From Hoeflea ulvae (GTDB taxonomy: Bacteria; Pseudomonadota; Alphaproteobacteria; Rhizobiales; Rhizobiaceae): a stretch of DNA of 64,000 bases. The first letter of the stretch is position 1, and each line of letters begins with the position of its first letter. The stretch is taken from the NCBI RefSeq assembly GCF_026619435.1, contig NZ_JAOVZQ010000001.1, positions 565,501 to 629,500 of the forward strand. Reading direction: 5' to 3'. Under the pieces are notes generated by a model that saw only the letters and a program-made list of their open reading frames with translations, was not told where the DNA came from and did not search any database. Shown one piece after another: positions 26,909-34,255 of the stretch. The translations under genes and the position numbers were made by a program.

Positions 26909-28263
26909 GGCTGGCTTATCTCCGCGCCCAGGCCGGTCATCCGGGCGATGAAATCGGGATCATGGGCGGCGAGGGCCGCGGCATCGTCAATCGTGACAGC
27001 ATGCTCGCTGGCAAACCCCATGACAAGAAAGCTCATGGCGAGGCGCGGATCGGGACCGGTGGCGACGACCGCGCCGCCGGCCTGGGCGCCCAGGCCGCGG
27101 CCGCCGGGCCGACCGCGCAGCGACAGCCCTCCGGGCCCCTCGCTGCAGTCGACCCCGGTGAGTGCGAGGCCGCGGGCAAGAGCAGAGAGCCGGTCGCGCT
27201 GCTCCGGCGGCAGGTTTGCGGGGACGGGCATCCGGGTTTCACCTTCGGCAAAGCTCGCGGCGATCGCCAGCGCCGGATAGTCCGCGATCATCGCCGCCGC
27301 ATGCTCGGCCGGCACGGAGGTGGCGGTGAGCGCCGAGGCGCGGACGCGCAGATCGGCCACCGGCTCGCCGACGGACTGGCGCGGGTCGAGGATCTCGATA
27401 TCGGCGCCCATGTCCTGCAGCGTCCGGATCAAGACGTTAAGGGCCGGGGTCATCAGCACCGTGTCGATGGTGATATCGGAGCCCGGCACGATCAGCGCCG
27501 CCACCAGCGCAAATACGGCCAGCGAGGGATCGCCGGGCACATTGATGATCTGGCCGGCCAATGCGCAGCGACCTTCAAGCCGGGTGATGCGGGCGCCATC
27601 GGCGCCGGTTTCGACCGCCAGGCTGGCGCCGAAGCAGGTCAGCATGGTCTCGAGGTGATCCTGGCCCGGGCTCGCCTCGGTGACGCTGGTGATGCCGGGA
27701 ATGTTGAGCCCGGCCAACAGCACCGCGGTCTTGACCCCAGTGTCACCGCCCGGCACGGCATGGCTGATAGGGGCAGGCGCGCGCGGGCCGCGCAAGGTGA
27801 GCGGCAGGCGGGCGCCGGTTGCGCAGCGGATCTGGGTGCCGATCTGCCGCAGGGGCGCGAGCAGCCGGTCCATCGGCCGCTGCGACAGCGGCGCCGCGCC
27901 GGCAAAGCCGGTGTCGAAATCATAGCTGCCGACCAGCCCCATGACCGGCCAGCAGCCGCTGCCGGCGGGGCCGAAATCGAGCGGCGCGTCCGGGGCCAGC
28001 AGGCAGCCATTGCCGACGCCCTGGATGATCCACTCGCCGTTTCGCCTGCGCATGCCGGCGCCGAGCGCCTGCATCGCCGCGGCGGTGGCCAGCACATCGT
28101 CATTTTCAATCAGGCCGGTGATCCGGGTCTCGCCGCTGGCCAGGCCGCCGAGGATCAGGCAGAGATGGGAGATCGAAGTGTCGCCGGCCGGACGGATGCG
28201 GCCCGAGAGCGCCGGGCTTGATGCGGCGCGGGCTGGGCGAATGGATGCGGCTGCGTGGCCCAT
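26905..28263 (-). CDS. EPSP synthase-like protein lacking most active-site residues
   Basis: A 452-residue protein that aligns end to end with class II (CP4-type) EPSP synthases: shared blocks include GGLASGETRITGL, MGLVG-YDFD, AVLLAGLN-PGIT, VPGDPS, VAALIVPGSDITI, MGADIEI, VADLRVR and RLAMSFLVMG. Yet key residues differ. GDKSISHR is GDTSISHL (lysine and arginine lost, about residues 29 and 34). NAATGCR is PAGSGCW. The SAQ shikimate-phosphate contact is DTG. TRDH is GQDH. The catalytic aspartate in MIDEYP is alanine in MIADYP. RVKESDR is PPEQRDR. The frame is intact. It sits in the ancestral aroA place, between the divergent TIGR02300-type gene and cmk-rpsA, and overlaps the next gene. Catalysis is unlikely; its role is unknown. 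Confidence 0.85.
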   Translation of the reverse strand: MGHAAASIRPARAASSPALSGRIRPAGDTSISHLCLILGGLASGETRITGLIENDDVLATAAAMQALGAGMRRRNGEWIIQGVGNGCLLAPDAPLDFGPAGSGCWPVMGLVGSYDFDTGFAGAAPLSQRPMDRLLAPLRQIGTQIRCATGARLPLTLRGPRAPAPISHAVPGGDTGVKTAVLLAGLNIPGITSVTEASPGQDHLETMLTCFGASLAVETGADGARITRLEGRCALAGQIINVPGDPSLAVFALVAALIVPGSDITIDTVLMTPALNVLIRTLQDMGADIEILDPRQSVGEPVADLRVRASALTATSVPAEHAAAMIADYPALAIAASFAEGETRMPVPANLPPEQRDRLSALARGLALTGVDCSEGPGGLSLRGRPGGRGLGAQAGGAVVATGPDPRLAMSFLVMGFASEHAVTIDDAAALAAHDPDFIARMTGLGAEISQP

Positions 28264-28484
28264 GGCAGTATTTCCGGCTGTTTTGCTCTGGACAGGCCCG
28301 GGATCCGGCCTCTGTGCCCGGCTGACTAGCACAGGCTTTGGGGGGCGTCATCCGGATTGGTTGAATATTTGATGAGAATGGCTTTGACAGCCGCGCTCAA
28401 CATCATTATGGGGACCGGACCCGCCGAACCGGGAAGCCGGGCTTGCGAGCCTGAACCTTCCTGACATTTCAAGAGGCTTCGATT

Positions 28485-28916
28485 GTGGCAAAACCGGAAC
28501 TTGGAACAAAACGCGTTTGCCCCGAAACCGGGCGCAAATTCTATGATCTGAATAAGGATCCAATTGTGTCGCCCTATACGGGCAAGACCTACCCGACTTC
28601 ATTCTTCGAGGAAACGGCGAAAGTGGCCGTGATGGCGAAGGCGAAGGCGGAGAAGAAAACCGACGACGACGATGAAGATGATGTACCCGAGGTCGAGGCA
28701 GAATCGGCCGATGTGGAGATCGTCTCGCTTGAGGAAGCCGACGAGGATGCCAAGAGCACCGGCAAGTCCGATGATGTGCCAGACATCGACGATGATGATG
28801 ATGTCGAACTCGACGATGACGATGATGACGACACGTTTCTGGCCGATGACGACGACGACGATGACGATGATGTCAAGGATATCATCGGCGTCAGCGACGA
28901 CGACGACGACCAGTAG
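28485..28916 (+). CDS. TIGR02300-type zinc-ribbon protein with acidic tail
   Basis: A 143-residue protein found across alphaproteobacteria, function unknown. Residues 1-45 (AKPELGTKRVCPETGRKFYD, then KDPIVSPYTGKTYP) form a half zinc-ribbon-like module. From about residue 60 the chain is highly acidic, with long runs of aspartate. The start is a GTG with AGAGG about 9 bases upstream. It is divergent from the aroA-like gene, the usual arrangement for this family, and is followed by a hairpin with A and T runs. The opposite-strand poly-Ser frame is a by-product of the Asp codons. Confidence 0.88.
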   Translation: MAKPELGTKRVCPETGRKFYDLNKDPIVSPYTGKTYPTSFFEETAKVAVMAKAKAEKKTDDDDEDDVPEVEAESADVEIVSLEEADEDAKSTGKSDDVPDIDDDDDVELDDDDDDDTFLADDDDDDDDDVKDIIGVSDDDDDQ

Positions 28917-28934
28917 GTGAATTTCAGTCGCGGC

Positions 28935-28956
28935 CCGAAAAAACAGCTTTTTTCGG
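28935..28956 (+). terminator. Probable terminator after the acidic-tailed protein
   Basis: CCGAAAAAA-CAGC-TTTTTTCGG, a 9-bp stem with a U-rich 3' arm, 18 bp after the stop codon. The A/T-rich arms make it a weak to moderate, bidirectional terminator. Confidence 0.6.
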
Positions 28957-28992
28957 AAACTGCAAAATGGATTGAAATTTCATCTTGATCTT

Positions 28993-29046
28993 GTGCGGCT
29001 GCAGACGTATGAAGCCGCACTTGCCAACCACGGATCAGTGGTTGGC
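28993..29046 (+). other. Two consecutive perfect hairpins before tRNA-Ala
   Basis: GTGCGGCT (28993-29000) pairs with AGCCGCAC (29013-29020) over a 12-nt loop. Two bases later GCCAACCAC (29023-29031) pairs with GTGGTTGGC (29038-29046) over a 6-nt loop. No U-run follows, so these are not simple terminators. They could be a small RNA, part of a tRNA-precursor leader, or a protein-binding DNA site. Confidence 0.4.
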
Positions 29047-29088
29047 CACTCGCAGGGATTGAGGCCGACCGTCAATCCTTCGCGTCCC

Positions 29089-29164
29089 GGGGCCATAGCT
29101 CAGCTGGGAGAGCGCCTGCATGGCATGCAGGAGGTCAGCGGTTCGATCCCGCTTGGCTCCACCA
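29089..29164 (+). tRNA. tRNA-Ala (anticodon GGC)
   Basis: A 76-nt tRNA. The acceptor stem GGGGCCA pairs with TGGCTCC, the discriminator is A and the CCA end is encoded. The anticodon arm CCTGC-ATGGCAT-GCAGG gives GGC, reading GCC and GCU codons. The T-arm is GCGGTTCGATCCCGC. It stands alone, outside any rRNA operon. Confidence 0.97.
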
Positions 29165-29289
29165 TTTCCTTTTTCCGCCTGATGTGCAGCTCACGGGGTG
29201 AGCCAAAACTGTCCGATTCGCATTGCCGCCTGGCTTGCGCCATAAAGACCGGTTTCAGGTCTTTGATGAGTTATTGCGCCGATTCTATC

Positions 29290-29376
29290 GATCAAAATAT
29301 TGTGGTGTTTTGAGCTATAGAAAGGAGTCCTATAGCTCATCACTCTGTGGTATGAATTGATCATACTTTGTGGTGT
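29290..29376. promoter_or_regulatory. Repeats and hairpin in the toxin-antitoxin promoter region
   Basis: Two imperfect direct repeats, GATCAAAATATTGTGGTGT (29290-29308) and GATCATACTTTGTGGTGT (29359-29376), flank a perfect inverted repeat TGAGCTATAG (29311-29320) / CTATAGCTCA (29330-29339). They lie just before the antitoxin start. ParD/CopG antitoxins bind such repeats to repress their own operon, so this is a likely operator. Confidence 0.5.
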
Positions 29377-29397
29377 CCAGTTGAAAAAGGGTCTATC

Positions 29398-29670
29398 ATG
29401 GACAAACGAACCATCAGCCTGCCGAACGAGCATGCGGACTATATCGACCAGAAGGTGAATTCCGGTGATTACGCCTCGGCCAGCGAAGTGGTTCGCGCCG
29501 GGCTGCGCGCCTTGCAAGAGCGCGACCGCGCCATCGAAGAATGGCTGCGCAATCAGGTTGCCCCGGCCCATGATGCGATGCTTGCGGACCCGTCGCGCGG
29601 CATTCCGGCACAGTCGGTTTTTGACGACGTCCGCGAACGGCACGCCCAAAAGACAAATGGCTCCCGGTGA
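29398..29670 (+). CDS. ParD-like antitoxin
   Basis: A 90-residue antitoxin. The N-terminal ribbon-helix-helix is KRTISLPNEHADYIDQKVNSGDYASASEVVRAGLRALQER, the ParD/CopG DNA-binding domain, and the remaining residues are the toxin-wrapping tail. The ATG at 29398 follows AGGG at good spacing. Its stop overlaps the toxin start in a GTGA arrangement, typical of type II toxin-antitoxin operons. It would neutralise the toxin and repress the operon. Confidence 0.88.
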   Translation: MDKRTISLPNEHADYIDQKVNSGDYASASEVVRAGLRALQERDRAIEEWLRNQVAPAHDAMLADPSRGIPAQSVFDDVRERHAQKTNGSR

Positions 29671-29966
29671 AACGGCGCGACGTCGTCTTTGCGCCGGAAG
29701 CGCGCGCAGATGTGCTGGCTCTGTATGACTGGATCAGCGCCAAGGCTGGGTCCGGGATCGCGATCGATTACATCGAGCGAATTGAACGCTTTTGCAACGG
29801 GCTCGATCTCGCATCTGAACGCGGTCATTCCCGTTATGACATCCGGTCAGGGTTGCGCGTAGTCGGTTTCGAAAAGCGCATCACCATCGCATTCATTATT
29901 TCTGATCATAAGGTCACCATTATGCGCCTGTTTTATGGTGGGCAGAATTGGGAAAATGATGTGTGA
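29667..29966 (+). CDS. ParE/RelE-superfamily toxin
   Basis: A 99-residue toxin of the ParE type (VVFAPEARADVLALYDWISA at the N terminus, then IRSGLRVVGFEKRITIAFII and a C-terminal RLFYGGQNWEND). ParE members poison DNA gyrase, while RelE members cut mRNA. The FYGGQNWE ending favours ParE, but this is not decisive. It starts with GTG overlapping the antitoxin stop. All parts appear intact. Confidence 0.87.
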   Translation: MKRRDVVFAPEARADVLALYDWISAKAGSGIAIDYIERIERFCNGLDLASERGHSRYDIRSGLRVVGFEKRITIAFIISDHKVTIMRLFYGGQNWENDV

Positions 29967-30214
29967 TCCTGGTCCGTGCCACCTGGTTGCGCCTTGCCGT
30001 ACAGATCTCGCAATCGGCCAGTTTTACTGCCTCTGACCGATCAGCGGCATCCCGGCTGGCGGTGCCAGCGCAACCTCAGCCTGCAGCTTCGGCAAGGTTC
30101 TGATAACCACACCATAATCAATCACCGGTGAAAAACCGGCGAACCTTACGGGTTTTACCGGAAATCAAGTGTTTGTGTCCTAAGCCGGGTTCGACTGAAG
30201 AGGGGAACCCGACC

Positions 30215-31654
30215 ATGGATGCTGTGAGCGACAACCGGCACGTGCCGCTTTGTATCGATCTCGATGGAACGCTGGTTGCCACCGACACGCTCTGGGAAGG
30301 GCTGGTCTCGGTGCTGATCAGGCGGCCATGGCTGATATTCGCAGCCGTGGCCTGGGCGCTGTCGGGCAAGGCTGTGCTCAAGCGCGAGGTGGCGGCCCGC
30401 TACCAGAGCACGGGCGGCGACTGGCCCTACCGCGCCGAGGTGATCGAGCGGATCAAGCTCGCCCGCGAGGCAGGCCAGCCGGTGTGGCTGGTCACCGGTG
30501 CGGCCGAATCCACCGCCCAGGCGATTGCCGGCCATCTCGGCCTGTTCGACCGTGTGCTGCATTCCTCCGACAGCGAAAACCTGACCTCGCGCCGCAAGCG
30601 CGAACGCCTGATCGGGCTGTGCGGCGACGGCGGATTCGACTATGCCGGCAACAGCCGCGACGACATCGCGGTCTTTGACGCGGCGCGGCGCGCCATCATC
30701 GTCGCGCCCGACACCGCCGCCCGGCGCTGGGGCAAGCAGCACGATGCCGAAATGCTGCCCTTGGCCCGGATCTCGCCGCTGGCGATCCTCAAGTCGATCC
30801 GGGTCCACCAGTGGCTCAAGAACGTGCTGATCGCGGTGCCGCTGGTGCTCAACCACGAATATGCCGTGGCCGGGCTGGTGCTCGCCGTCTGTGCCGCCTT
30901 CTTCTCGTTCAGCTTCCTGGCTTCGGCCGTCTACATCATCAATGACATCGCCGATCTGGCCAATGACCGGCAGCATCCGCGCAAGCGGCTGCGCCCGCTG
31001 GCCAGCGGCGCGGTGTCGATCCCGGTGATCAGCTGGGCCGCCATTGCGCTGGTGATGGCGTCGGTCGGGCTGGCCAGCCTGTTGCCGCCGCAGTTCTGGG
31101 GCGTTCTGGCGCTCTATGCGATGATCACCACCGCCTATACTTTCGTGCTCAAGCGCAAGCTGCTGGTGGATGTCTTCACCCTGGCCGGGCTCTACACCGT
31201 GCGCATCATCGCAGGGGCTGCGGCGACCGGGGTCGAGCTGTCTTTCTGGCTGCTGGCATTCTCGATCTTCTTCTTTCTCAGCCTGGCGCTGGTCAAGCGT
31301 TTCGTCGAACTCGACGAGCTCGCCGACGACAATGCGACGCAGCTCAAGGGACGCAGCTATGTGGGCGGTGACAAGGACATGATTGCCCAGGCGGGCGTGG
31401 CCTCGGCCTTCTCGGCGGCGATGGTTCTTGCGCTTTATGTCGACAGCAAGGAAGTCGCCTCGATGTATCCGCAGCCGGCGCTGCTGTGGCCGCTGTGTCC
31501 GCTGATTCTCTACATGCTGCTCAGGATCTGGATCCTGGCGCGGCGCTCGCAGATGCACGAGGATCCGGTGGTGTTCATCATGCGCGACTGGCGCAGCCAG
31601 ATCACCACGGTGGCGGGCGCCTGCCTTGTCATCCTGGCGACATGGAAGATGTGA
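30215..31654 (+). CDS. HAD phosphatase domain fused to a UbiA-family prenyltransferase
   Basis: A 479-residue protein. The first 190 residues are a HAD hydrolase (CIDLDGTLVATDTLW motif 1 with D15 and D17; VTGAAESTAQAIAGH motif 2; CGDGGFDYAGNSRDDIAVFD motif 4). The rest is a polytopic UbiA domain with the NDIADLANDRQHPRKRLRPL motif near residues 242-261. UbiA enzymes of the decaprenyl-phosphate phosphoribosyltransferase group, including mycobacterial Rv3806c and the Azorhizobium NoeC, make DPPR for arabinose synthesis. The HAD domain could then remove the 5'-phosphate. It overlaps a DprE1-like gene, which supports this reading, but the lipid substrate is inference. Confidence 0.8.
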   Translation: MDAVSDNRHVPLCIDLDGTLVATDTLWEGLVSVLIRRPWLIFAAVAWALSGKAVLKREVAARYQSTGGDWPYRAEVIERIKLAREAGQPVWLVTGAAESTAQAIAGHLGLFDRVLHSSDSENLTSRRKRERLIGLCGDGGFDYAGNSRDDIAVFDAARRAIIVAPDTAARRWGKQHDAEMLPLARISPLAILKSIRVHQWLKNVLIAVPLVLNHEYAVAGLVLAVCAAFFSFSFLASAVYIINDIADLANDRQHPRKRLRPLASGAVSIPVISWAAIALVMASVGLASLLPPQFWGVLALYAMITTAYTFVLKRKLLVDVFTLAGLYTVRIIAGAAATGVELSFWLLAFSIFFFLSLALVKRFVELDELADDNATQLKGRSYVGGDKDMIAQAGVASAFSAAMVLALYVDSKEVASMYPQPALLWPLCPLILYMLLRIWILARRSQMHEDPVVFIMRDWRSQITTVAGACLVILATWKM

Positions 31655-33006
31655 TCCGGATGGGCGCCGAATTCGAAAGCTGGGGCCGGGTGGTGCGCCA
31701 TCCGCGCACCAAGGCGCCTGCCTCCGGTTTTTCGCGGGACGTGCCGCAGGGTTTTCTGGCTTTCGGCAATGGCCGGTCCTATGGCGACAGCTGCCACAAT
31801 GACCGCGGCCGCCTGATCGCCATGCGGCCGGGCGCCGCCATCAGCGCCTTTGATCCCGAGACCGGCATCCTGACCGCCGATGCGGGCGTGCTGCTGTCGC
31901 AGATCCTGGCGCTGGTGATGCCGCACGGTTTCTTTCTCGAGGTCACGCCCGGCACGGCGCAGGTCACGCTTGGCGGCGCCATTGCCAATGATGTGCATGG
32001 CAAGAACCATCATCACCGCGGCACATTCGGCGGATCGGTGCTTTCTTTCGTGCTGCTGGGCAGCGACGGCGCGCGCCGGACCTGTTCGCCGGACAGCCAC
32101 ACGCCGCTGTTTGAAGCCAGCATCGGCGGCATGGGGCTCACCGGCATCATCGAAACCGCCACCATCCGGCTGATGAAGGTCCCCTCCGCCAATGTCCGCC
32201 AGACCGCCTTCCGGTTTGAGTCGATTGACGGCTATTTCGACGCGATCGACGAGATTGATGCCGCGCATGAATATTCCGTGGCCTGGATCGACCAGCTGGC
32301 GCGCGGGCCGCGGCTCGGCCGCGGCGTGCTGATGGCCGGTGATCATGCCGAGGATGGCGGAGCGGCGCGCGCGCCGTCGGCGCCGCGGCTTTCGGTGCCG
32401 GTCGCTCCGCCGGTCAATCTGCTCAACCGGCTGACGCTGAAGGCCTTCAACGGGCTCTATTATGGCCGCGCGCCCGCACAGCCGGCGACGAAGATCGTGC
32501 CCTGGGCCTCCTATTTCCATCCGCTGGATGCGATCAGCGGCTGGAACCGGCTCTATGGCCCGCGCGGGCTGTTCCAGCACCAGAGCGTCTATCCCGCGGC
32601 CAATGCCCGCCGGACCACGATCGCGCTGATCGAATGCGCCCAGAATCATGGCGCCGCCTCCTTCCTGACCGTGCTCAAGCGCTTTGGCGATTTTGCCTCT
32701 CCGGGTCTGATGTCGTTTCCGCGTCCGGGCTTCACCCTGACGCTGGATTTCGCCAATTCCGGCGAGGCGACACTCAAGATGCTCGATGCGCTCGACGACA
32801 TCGTGCTTGAGGCCGGCGGTGCGCTCAATCCCTACAAGGACCAGCGCATGTCGCCGGAAATGTTTGCGGCCTCGTTTCCGCAGTGGCGGCAGATGGAAGC
32901 GATGCGCGATCCGGCGGTGATGTCGGATTTCTGGCGCCGCACGGCGATGGTTCTGGCGCGAGACGAAGACCTGGCGCACCGAAGCGAGCAGGCCGCCCAC
33001 GCCTGA
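31642..33006 (+). CDS. FAD-binding oxidoreductase, DprE1-like
   Basis: A 454-residue oxidase of the FAD-binding-4/ALO type. FGNGRSYGDSC near residue 40 and TPGTAQVTLGGAIANDVHGK are the FAD contacts, followed by NHHHRGTFGGSV and SIGGMGLTGII. DprE1 oxidises decaprenylphosphoryl-ribose to the 2-keto form on the way to decaprenylphosphoryl-arabinose. The start overlaps the UbiA gene (ATG 31642, with GTG 31651 and ATG 31660 as alternatives), so the two are translationally coupled. The partner reductase DprE2 is not in this window. Confidence 0.8.
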   Translation: MEDVIRMGAEFESWGRVVRHPRTKAPASGFSRDVPQGFLAFGNGRSYGDSCHNDRGRLIAMRPGAAISAFDPETGILTADAGVLLSQILALVMPHGFFLEVTPGTAQVTLGGAIANDVHGKNHHHRGTFGGSVLSFVLLGSDGARRTCSPDSHTPLFEASIGGMGLTGIIETATIRLMKVPSANVRQTAFRFESIDGYFDAIDEIDAAHEYSVAWIDQLARGPRLGRGVLMAGDHAEDGGAARAPSAPRLSVPVAPPVNLLNRLTLKAFNGLYYGRAPAQPATKIVPWASYFHPLDAISGWNRLYGPRGLFQHQSVYPAANARRTTIALIECAQNHGAASFLTVLKRFGDFASPGLMSFPRPGFTLTLDFANSGEATLKMLDALDDIVLEAGGALNPYKDQRMSPEMFAASFPQWRQMEAMRDPAVMSDFWRRTAMVLARDEDLAHRSEQAAHA

Positions 33007-33109
33007 GAGGCGCTGATCCTGCTTGCCAGGCCCGGCCCTTGCAAGTAACCCGGACCATGCACAGCGACTGAGGCCGGCCCGCTCCGGCCCAACCCCGAAG
33101 GCCACAGCC

Positions 33110-34102
33110 ATGTCCCGTATCTGCATTCTCGGCGCCGGCGCCTGGGGAACTGCACTGGCCACCGCCTTTGTTGGGCAGGGTCACGCGGTGCGGATCTGGG
33201 GCCGAAACGCTGAGACCTGCGACGAGATCAACCGGCAGCACACCAATCGCGCCTATCTCGGCGAGGCGAAGCTGCCCGAGGACCTGCAGGCCACGCCCGA
33301 CATGGCGCAAGCCGTGACCGGCGCCGAAATCGTGCTGTTCGTCGCCCCGGCACAGTCGACCGGCGCGGTTGCCGCCAGCATTGCTGCGCATCTGGCGGCC
33401 GATGCGGTGCTGATTGCCTGCGCCAAGGGCATCGACAACCGCACCGGCCAGATGCAGAGCGAGGTCATCGCCGCGCAATTGCCCGATCATGCGATCGGGG
33501 TTCTCTCCGGCCCGAGCTTTGCCGCCGATGTGGTGCGCGGCCTGCCGACCGCGGTGACGCTGGCAATGCCGGAGCAGGAAGCGGCGCAATCGCTGGCGCA
33601 GAACCTGTCGGGCGGCGCGGTGCGGCTTTATGCATCGGATGACATAGCCGGCGTGCAGATCGGCGGATCGCTGAAAAACGTCATGGCGATTGCCGTCGGC
33701 ATTTGCCGCGGCGGCGGCATGGGCGCCAGCGCCGAGGCTGCGCTGATCACCCGTGGCTATGCCGAGCTGGTGCGGCTTGGCGTGGCGATGGGGGCGCGGG
33801 CCGAAACCCTGCTCGGGCTGTCGGGCCTGGGCGATCTGGTGCTGACCTGCTCGTCGGAACTGTCGCGCAATTTCGCCTATGGCATTGCCGTCGGCCGCGG
33901 CGAGGATGTCTCCGGCCTGAAGCTGGCCGAGGGTGTGCATACGGTGTCCATCGCCAATGACATTGCCGACCGGCACGGGATTTCCTGCCCGGTGATGCAG
34001 ACCGCCGGCATGGTGCTGTCGGGTGCGATGTCGGCTGAGGAGGCGCGGATCGCGCTGATGTCGCGCCCGGTCAAGGCCGAACACCCGGAGCGCCGGGAGT
34101 AA
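33110..34102 (+). CDS. gpsA: Glycerol-3-phosphate dehydrogenase [NAD(P)+]
   Basis: GpsA reduces dihydroxyacetone phosphate to sn-glycerol 3-phosphate for phospholipid synthesis. The 330-residue protein starts with the Rossmann motif ILGAGAWGTALATAF. It then has CAKGIDNRTG, the lysine-containing NVMAIAVGICRG, and the substrate motif TRGYAELVRLG followed by GLSGLGDLVLTC. It is complete. Its place after the oxidase and before the mannose genes is probably incidental. Confidence 0.95.
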   Translation: MSRICILGAGAWGTALATAFVGQGHAVRIWGRNAETCDEINRQHTNRAYLGEAKLPEDLQATPDMAQAVTGAEIVLFVAPAQSTGAVAASIAAHLAADAVLIACAKGIDNRTGQMQSEVIAAQLPDHAIGVLSGPSFAADVVRGLPTAVTLAMPEQEAAQSLAQNLSGGAVRLYASDDIAGVQIGGSLKNVMAIAVGICRGGGMGASAEAALITRGYAELVRLGVAMGARAETLLGLSGLGDLVLTCSSELSRNFAYGIAVGRGEDVSGLKLAEGVHTVSIANDIADRHGISCPVMQTAGMVLSGAMSAEEARIALMSRPVKAEHPERRE

Positions 34103-34255
34103 GCCGCGTGTCACCGGCTTCGGGTAAGGTCCCGGCTTTTATCTGCAATCAATCCGCAGGATTGCCCGGAGGGTGAGAGGAATTTTCACCTTTTCCGGTT
34201 TTAATCCGGTCAAATCAGGTCAATCGCTGAAAGGCCGCGGCAAGCGGAGCATTTT

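Noticed and set aside
28589..29020. Serine-rich open frame opposite the acidic-tailed protein
   Set aside because: The Ser runs are only the reverse of GAC/GAT aspartate codons, and the plus-strand protein has a known family start.
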